A DNA stretch of 7,907 nucleotides from DATDRS01 sp035291605 (lineage in GTDB: Bacteria > Chloroflexota > Anaerolineae > Anaerolineales > UBA6663), in the NCBI GenBank assembly GCA_035291605.1, contig DATDRS010000252.1:1-7907 (forward strand), given 5' to 3'. Both the position numbers and the translations under genes were made by a program. Under the pieces are notes generated by a model. It had not been told where the DNA came from and ran no database searches. It worked only from the letters and a program-made list of their open reading frames with translations. Below are positions 5,599 to 7,907 of this stretch, piece after piece. The first letter of the stretch is position 1. Each line of letters begins with the position of its first letter.

Positions 5599-5607
5599 GA
5601 GTGCTAA
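5599..5607. promoter_or_regulatory. Right half of a CIRCE operator
   Basis: GAGTGCTAA matches the right arm of the HrcA-binding CIRCE element (TTAGCACTC-N9-GAGTGCTAA) at all nine bases. It lies 54 bases ahead of the groES start, where CIRCE is normally found. The left arm at the required 9-base distance agrees at only about 3 of 9 positions. It is either a decayed or highly asymmetric operator, or a coincidence; the location makes coincidence less likely. Confidence 0.45.
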
Positions 5608-5660
5608 CTCTCTGGCGTGTAAGCCTCGACTCAACTTTTCTCACCCATAGGAGATCTGAC

Positions 5661-5981
5661 ATGGCACTGAATCTCAAGCCTCTTGGCGACCGCGTGGTGG
5701 TCGAGCCCACCGAGCAGGAAGAAATGACTGCCAGCGGCATCATCCTGCCCGAAACGGCCAAAGAAAAGCCCCAGAAGGGCAGCGTCGTCGCAGTGGGCCC
5801 CGGCGCGCGCGACGAGGGCGGCAAGCGCATGACGCTGGACGTGACGAAAGGCGATATTGTGCTGTTCGCCAAGTATGCGGGCACCGAGTTCAAAATAGAT
5901 GGCAAGAAGCTGCTTATCCTCAAGGAAAGCGACCTGCTCGCGATCCTCGAAGGCGACGAGCCAGCCAAGAAGAAGAAATAA
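5661..5981 (+). CDS. groES: Co-chaperonin GroES (Cpn10)
   Basis: This 106-residue GroES caps the GroEL ring during protein folding in the cytoplasm. It begins LKPLGDRVVVEP, has the mobile loop that contacts GroEL at about residues 19-34 (EEMTASGIILPETAKE), then GSVVAVGPGARDEGG, GDIVLFAKYAGTEFKIDG and LKESDLLAILE. It ends with a short lysine tail (EPAKKKK), slightly longer than E. coli GroES at 97 residues. ATG 5661 is chosen over an in-frame upstream start at 5589 because AGGAG (5649-5653) lies 7 bases before it and the family starts here. groEL follows after 40 bp in the same operon. A half CIRCE site lies upstream. Confidence 0.97.
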   Translation: MALNLKPLGDRVVVEPTEQEEMTASGIILPETAKEKPQKGSVVAVGPGARDEGGKRMTLDVTKGDIVLFAKYAGTEFKIDGKKLLILKESDLLAILEGDEPAKKKK

Positions 5982-6021
5982 ATCACCCTTGCAGGATCCA
6001 CGCTAAAAGGAGCATTCCACT

Positions 6022-7668
6022 ATGGCCGCTAAACAACTCGCATTCTCGGAAGACGCCCGCCGCCGCTTGAAGAACGGCGTAGACATCCTCGCCAACGCTG
6101 TCGCCACCACCCTCGGCCCGAAGGGCCGTAACGTGGCGCTGGATAAGAAATACGGCGCCCCCACCATCACCCACGACGGCGTGACGGTCGCCAAGGAGAT
6201 CGAGCTGGAGGACCCGTACGAGAACATGGGCGCCCAACTCCTGAAGGAGGCGGCGACCAAGACCAACGACATCGCCGGCGACGGCACCACCACTTCCACC
6301 GTGCTGGCCCACGCCATCGTCACCGAGGGCTTGAAGAACCTGGCCGCCGGCTCTAATCCCATGCTCCTCAAACGCGGCATCGAGCAGGCCACAGAAGCGG
6401 TCGTCGAGGCGCTGCGCAAGATGTCCCAGAAGATTGAGACCAAGGCAGAGATCGCCTCGGTGGCCACCAACTCCGCCGCCGACGCCGAGATCGGCCAGCT
6501 CATCGCAGACGTGATGGACAAGGTGGGCAAGGACGGCGTCATCACGGTTGAAGAAAGCAAGTCCCTGCAGTTCGAGACCGAGTACGTCGAGGGCATGCAG
6601 TTCGACCGCGGCTACAGCAGCGCCTACTTCATCACCACCCCCGAGTCGATGGAAGCCGTCATCAGCGAGCCATACATCCTGATCTACGACAAGAAGATCA
6701 GCGCCGCCGCCGATATCGTGCCCGTGCTGGAGAAGTTGGTGCAGATCGGTAAGCGTGACCTGGTGATCATCGCCGAGGACGTGGACGGCGAGGCGCTGGC
6801 CACGCTGGTGCTCAACAAGCTGCGCGGCATGCTCAACGTGCTGGCCGTCAAGGCCCCCGGCTTCGGCGACCGGCGCAAGGCCATGCTCCAGGACATTGCC
6901 ACTCTCACTGGCAGCACGGTCATCACCGAGGAGCTGGGCAAGAAGCTCGAGTCCACCACCCTGGCCGACCTGGGCCGGGCCGGCAAGGTCGTTTCCACCA
7001 AGGACGACACCACCGTCGTCGAAGGCAAGGGCAACGCCAAGGCCATCAAGGGCCGCATTGAGGAGATCAAGGTCGAGATCGAGAAATCCACCTCCGACTA
7101 CGACAAGGAGAAGCTCCAGGAGCGCCTGGCCAAGCTCTCCGGCGGCGTGGCCATCATCCGCGTCGGCGCCGCTACCGAGACCGAGCTGAAAGAGAAGAAG
7201 CATCGCGTCGAGGACGCCCTGTCGGCTACGCGCGCAGCGATCGATGAGGGCATTGTCCCCGGCGGCGAGATCGTTTATATCAACGCCGTATCGGCGCTGG
7301 ACAAGGTGAAGATGGACGGCGAGGACGAATCCATTGGTGTGGCCATCGTACGCAAGGCGTTGGAAGCTCCCATCCGCAGGCTGGTGCAGAACGCCGGCCA
7401 CGAGGGCGCCGTCATCATCGAGACCGTGCGCCGCAAGGCCAAGGAAGAGAAGAACAAACATATCGGCTTTAACGTCATCACCGGCGAGTACGTAGACATG
7501 CTCAAGGCCGGCATCATCGACCCGGTCAAGGTCGTGCGCGGGGCGCTGGAGAACGCCGCCTCCATCGCCGCGATGATCCTGACGACCGAGGCCCTCATCA
7601 CCGACGTGCCCGAGAAGGACAAGGCCCTTGCTATGCCTCCGGGCGGCGGGATGGGCGGCGACTTCTAG
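6022..7668 (+). CDS. groEL: Chaperonin GroEL (Cpn60)
   Basis: This is a full-length 548-residue GroEL, the ATP-driven double-ring folding chamber that works with the adjacent GroES. The ATPase residues are in place at E. coli numbering: TLGPKGRNV at 30-38, Asp52 in TITHDGVTVAKE, Asp87 in AGDGTTTSTVLA, and Asp398 in VEDALSATRAA. The motif usually read as GGG at 414-416 is GGE here, keeping the nucleotide-contacting Gly415. A lysine-rich insertion of about five residues relative to E. coli (RRKAKEEKNKHIGFN) precedes the last nucleotide-binding segment, whose aspartate is Asp500 (E. coli Asp495). The C-terminus is PPGGGMGGDF in place of a repeated GGM tail. AAGGAG lies 9 bases before ATG 6022. 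It is the only groEL in the window. Confidence 0.98.
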   Translation: MAAKQLAFSEDARRRLKNGVDILANAVATTLGPKGRNVALDKKYGAPTITHDGVTVAKEIELEDPYENMGAQLLKEAATKTNDIAGDGTTTSTVLAHAIVTEGLKNLAAGSNPMLLKRGIEQATEAVVEALRKMSQKIETKAEIASVATNSAADAEIGQLIADVMDKVGKDGVITVEESKSLQFETEYVEGMQFDRGYSSAYFITTPESMEAVISEPYILIYDKKISAAADIVPVLEKLVQIGKRDLVIIAEDVDGEALATLVLNKLRGMLNVLAVKAPGFGDRRKAMLQDIATLTGSTVITEELGKKLESTTLADLGRAGKVVSTKDDTTVVEGKGNAKAIKGRIEEIKVEIEKSTSDYDKEKLQERLAKLSGGVAIIRVGAATETELKEKKHRVEDALSATRAAIDEGIVPGGEIVYINAVSALDKVKMDGEDESIGVAIVRKALEAPIRRLVQNAGHEGAVIIETVRRKAKEEKNKHIGFNVITGEYVDMLKAGIIDPVKVVRGALENAASIAAMILTTEALITDVPEKDKALAMPPGGGMGGDF

Positions 7669-7690
7669 CAAGTTCATCCCTACCTGCGAA

Positions 7691-7733
7691 AAAAACGACC
7701 CCTGGTCTCCTCAGTCAGGGGCCGTTTTTGTTT
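7691..7733 (+). terminator. Intrinsic terminator behind groEL
   Basis: AAAAACGACCCCTG (7691-7704) pairs with CAGGGGCCGTTTTT (7716-7729), with one A-C mismatch and an 11-base loop. It is followed by TTTTTGTTT. It starts 23 bases after the groEL stop. The A-run on the 5' side means it could also work for leftward transcripts. It separates the groESL unit from the PAS-protein gene. Confidence 0.9.
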
Positions 7734-7799
7734 GCCACGCCAGAACGCGTGGCCGATGGCAGGATGACAGCCGCGCCGCGCTGAGGTAAACTATACCCT

Positions 7800-7907
7800 A
7801 TGCCTCCTTCGCCCGATCTGTATCGAAGCATCTTCGAAGCCGCCAGCGACGGGTTGATCATCAACGATGTGGAGACCGGCCTCGTGGTCGAGGCCAATCC
7901 CGCGGCC
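7800..7907 (+). CDS. PAS-domain signalling protein, N-terminal part
   Basis: Thirty-six codons are visible before the right edge. The sequence YRSIFEAASDGLIINDVE, followed by TGLVVEANPAA, is the typical start of a PAS sensor domain ('lF..a.dgi...d..g.i...N.aa'). The rest would tell whether it is a histidine kinase, a GGDEF/EAL protein or a PP2C-type phosphatase; nothing here decides. A stop at 7782-7784 in the same frame leaves ATG 7800 as the only usual start codon. The ribosome binding site is weak: GAGG at 7783-7786 lies 13 bases away. No membrane segment precedes the PAS domain, so it begins as a cytoplasmic sensor. The groEL terminator lies between it and the chaperonin genes, so it should have its own promoter. 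Confidence 0.8.
   Translation, partial: MPPSPDLYRSIFEAASDGLIINDVETGLVVEANPAA

Noticed and set aside
5581..5607. Complete CIRCE inverted repeat
   Set aside because: Only the right arm is present; the left arm at N9 agrees at about 3 of 9 bases, so only a half site is reported.
5589..5660. Upstream start that would lengthen GroES by 24 residues
   Set aside because: No ribosome binding site precedes it, the extra residues match no GroES, and ATG 5661 has a good AGGAG. The extension also covers the likely regulatory region.
5983..7677. Open frame of 564 codons on the minus strand across all of groEL
   Set aside because: It mirrors groEL codon by codon in GC-rich, strongly biased sequence, has a low-complexity Leu/Gly/Asp/Val/His composition and no recognisable domain. 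It is a shadow of groEL.

Overview
The window is GC-rich bacterial chromosomal DNA. It is probably from the Chloroflexota (an Anaerolineae- or Caldilineae-like lineage). That guess rests on the BTAD/AAA-ATPase/TPR type of regulator, on a GroEL with a charged insertion before its last nucleotide-binding segment and a GGMGGDF tail, and on strong AGGAG-type ribosome binding sites. It is inference from sequence style, not from a database match.

Left part (1-1045, all on the minus strand): an FmdB-type zinc-ribbon protein, a small uncharacterised protein 18 bp behind it, and, after an 86-bp gap, the first 100 codons of an SPFH/Band 7 protein that runs off the left edge. The spacing suggests one leftward transcription unit.

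Middle part (1046-4175): a 792-residue transcriptional regulator and ATPase (SARP/BTAD N-terminus, STAND-like AAA ATPase, start of a TPR region) lies on the plus strand. Its promoter, leader and first 39 codons are present a second time, inverted, just behind its stop codon (1174-1377 against 3659-3863; I count 24 mismatches and one 1-nt gap, about 88% identity). The second copy is the front end of a second regulator gene that was lost. The two copies together move the start of the intact gene from GTG 1191 to GTG 1260. They also reveal a conserved dyad between the -10 box and the ribosome binding site. The intact gene itself looks cut short in its TPR region, so one deletion between two convergent paralogues could explain both ends. 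Next come an unannotated 36-residue very basic protein and an 18-codon tail that resembles the C-terminus of SufC.

Right part (4176-7907, plus strand): sufB (Fe-S cluster assembly scaffold), groES and groEL (chaperonin), a strong intrinsic terminator, and the first 36 codons of a PAS-domain signalling protein that runs off the right edge. No intact sufC or sufD is visible. Exactly one half of a CIRCE heat-shock operator lies ahead of groES.

The housekeeping genes are ordinary. The unusual part is the 1174-3863 inverted arrangement around the BTAD regulator and the apparent gene decay between it and sufB.
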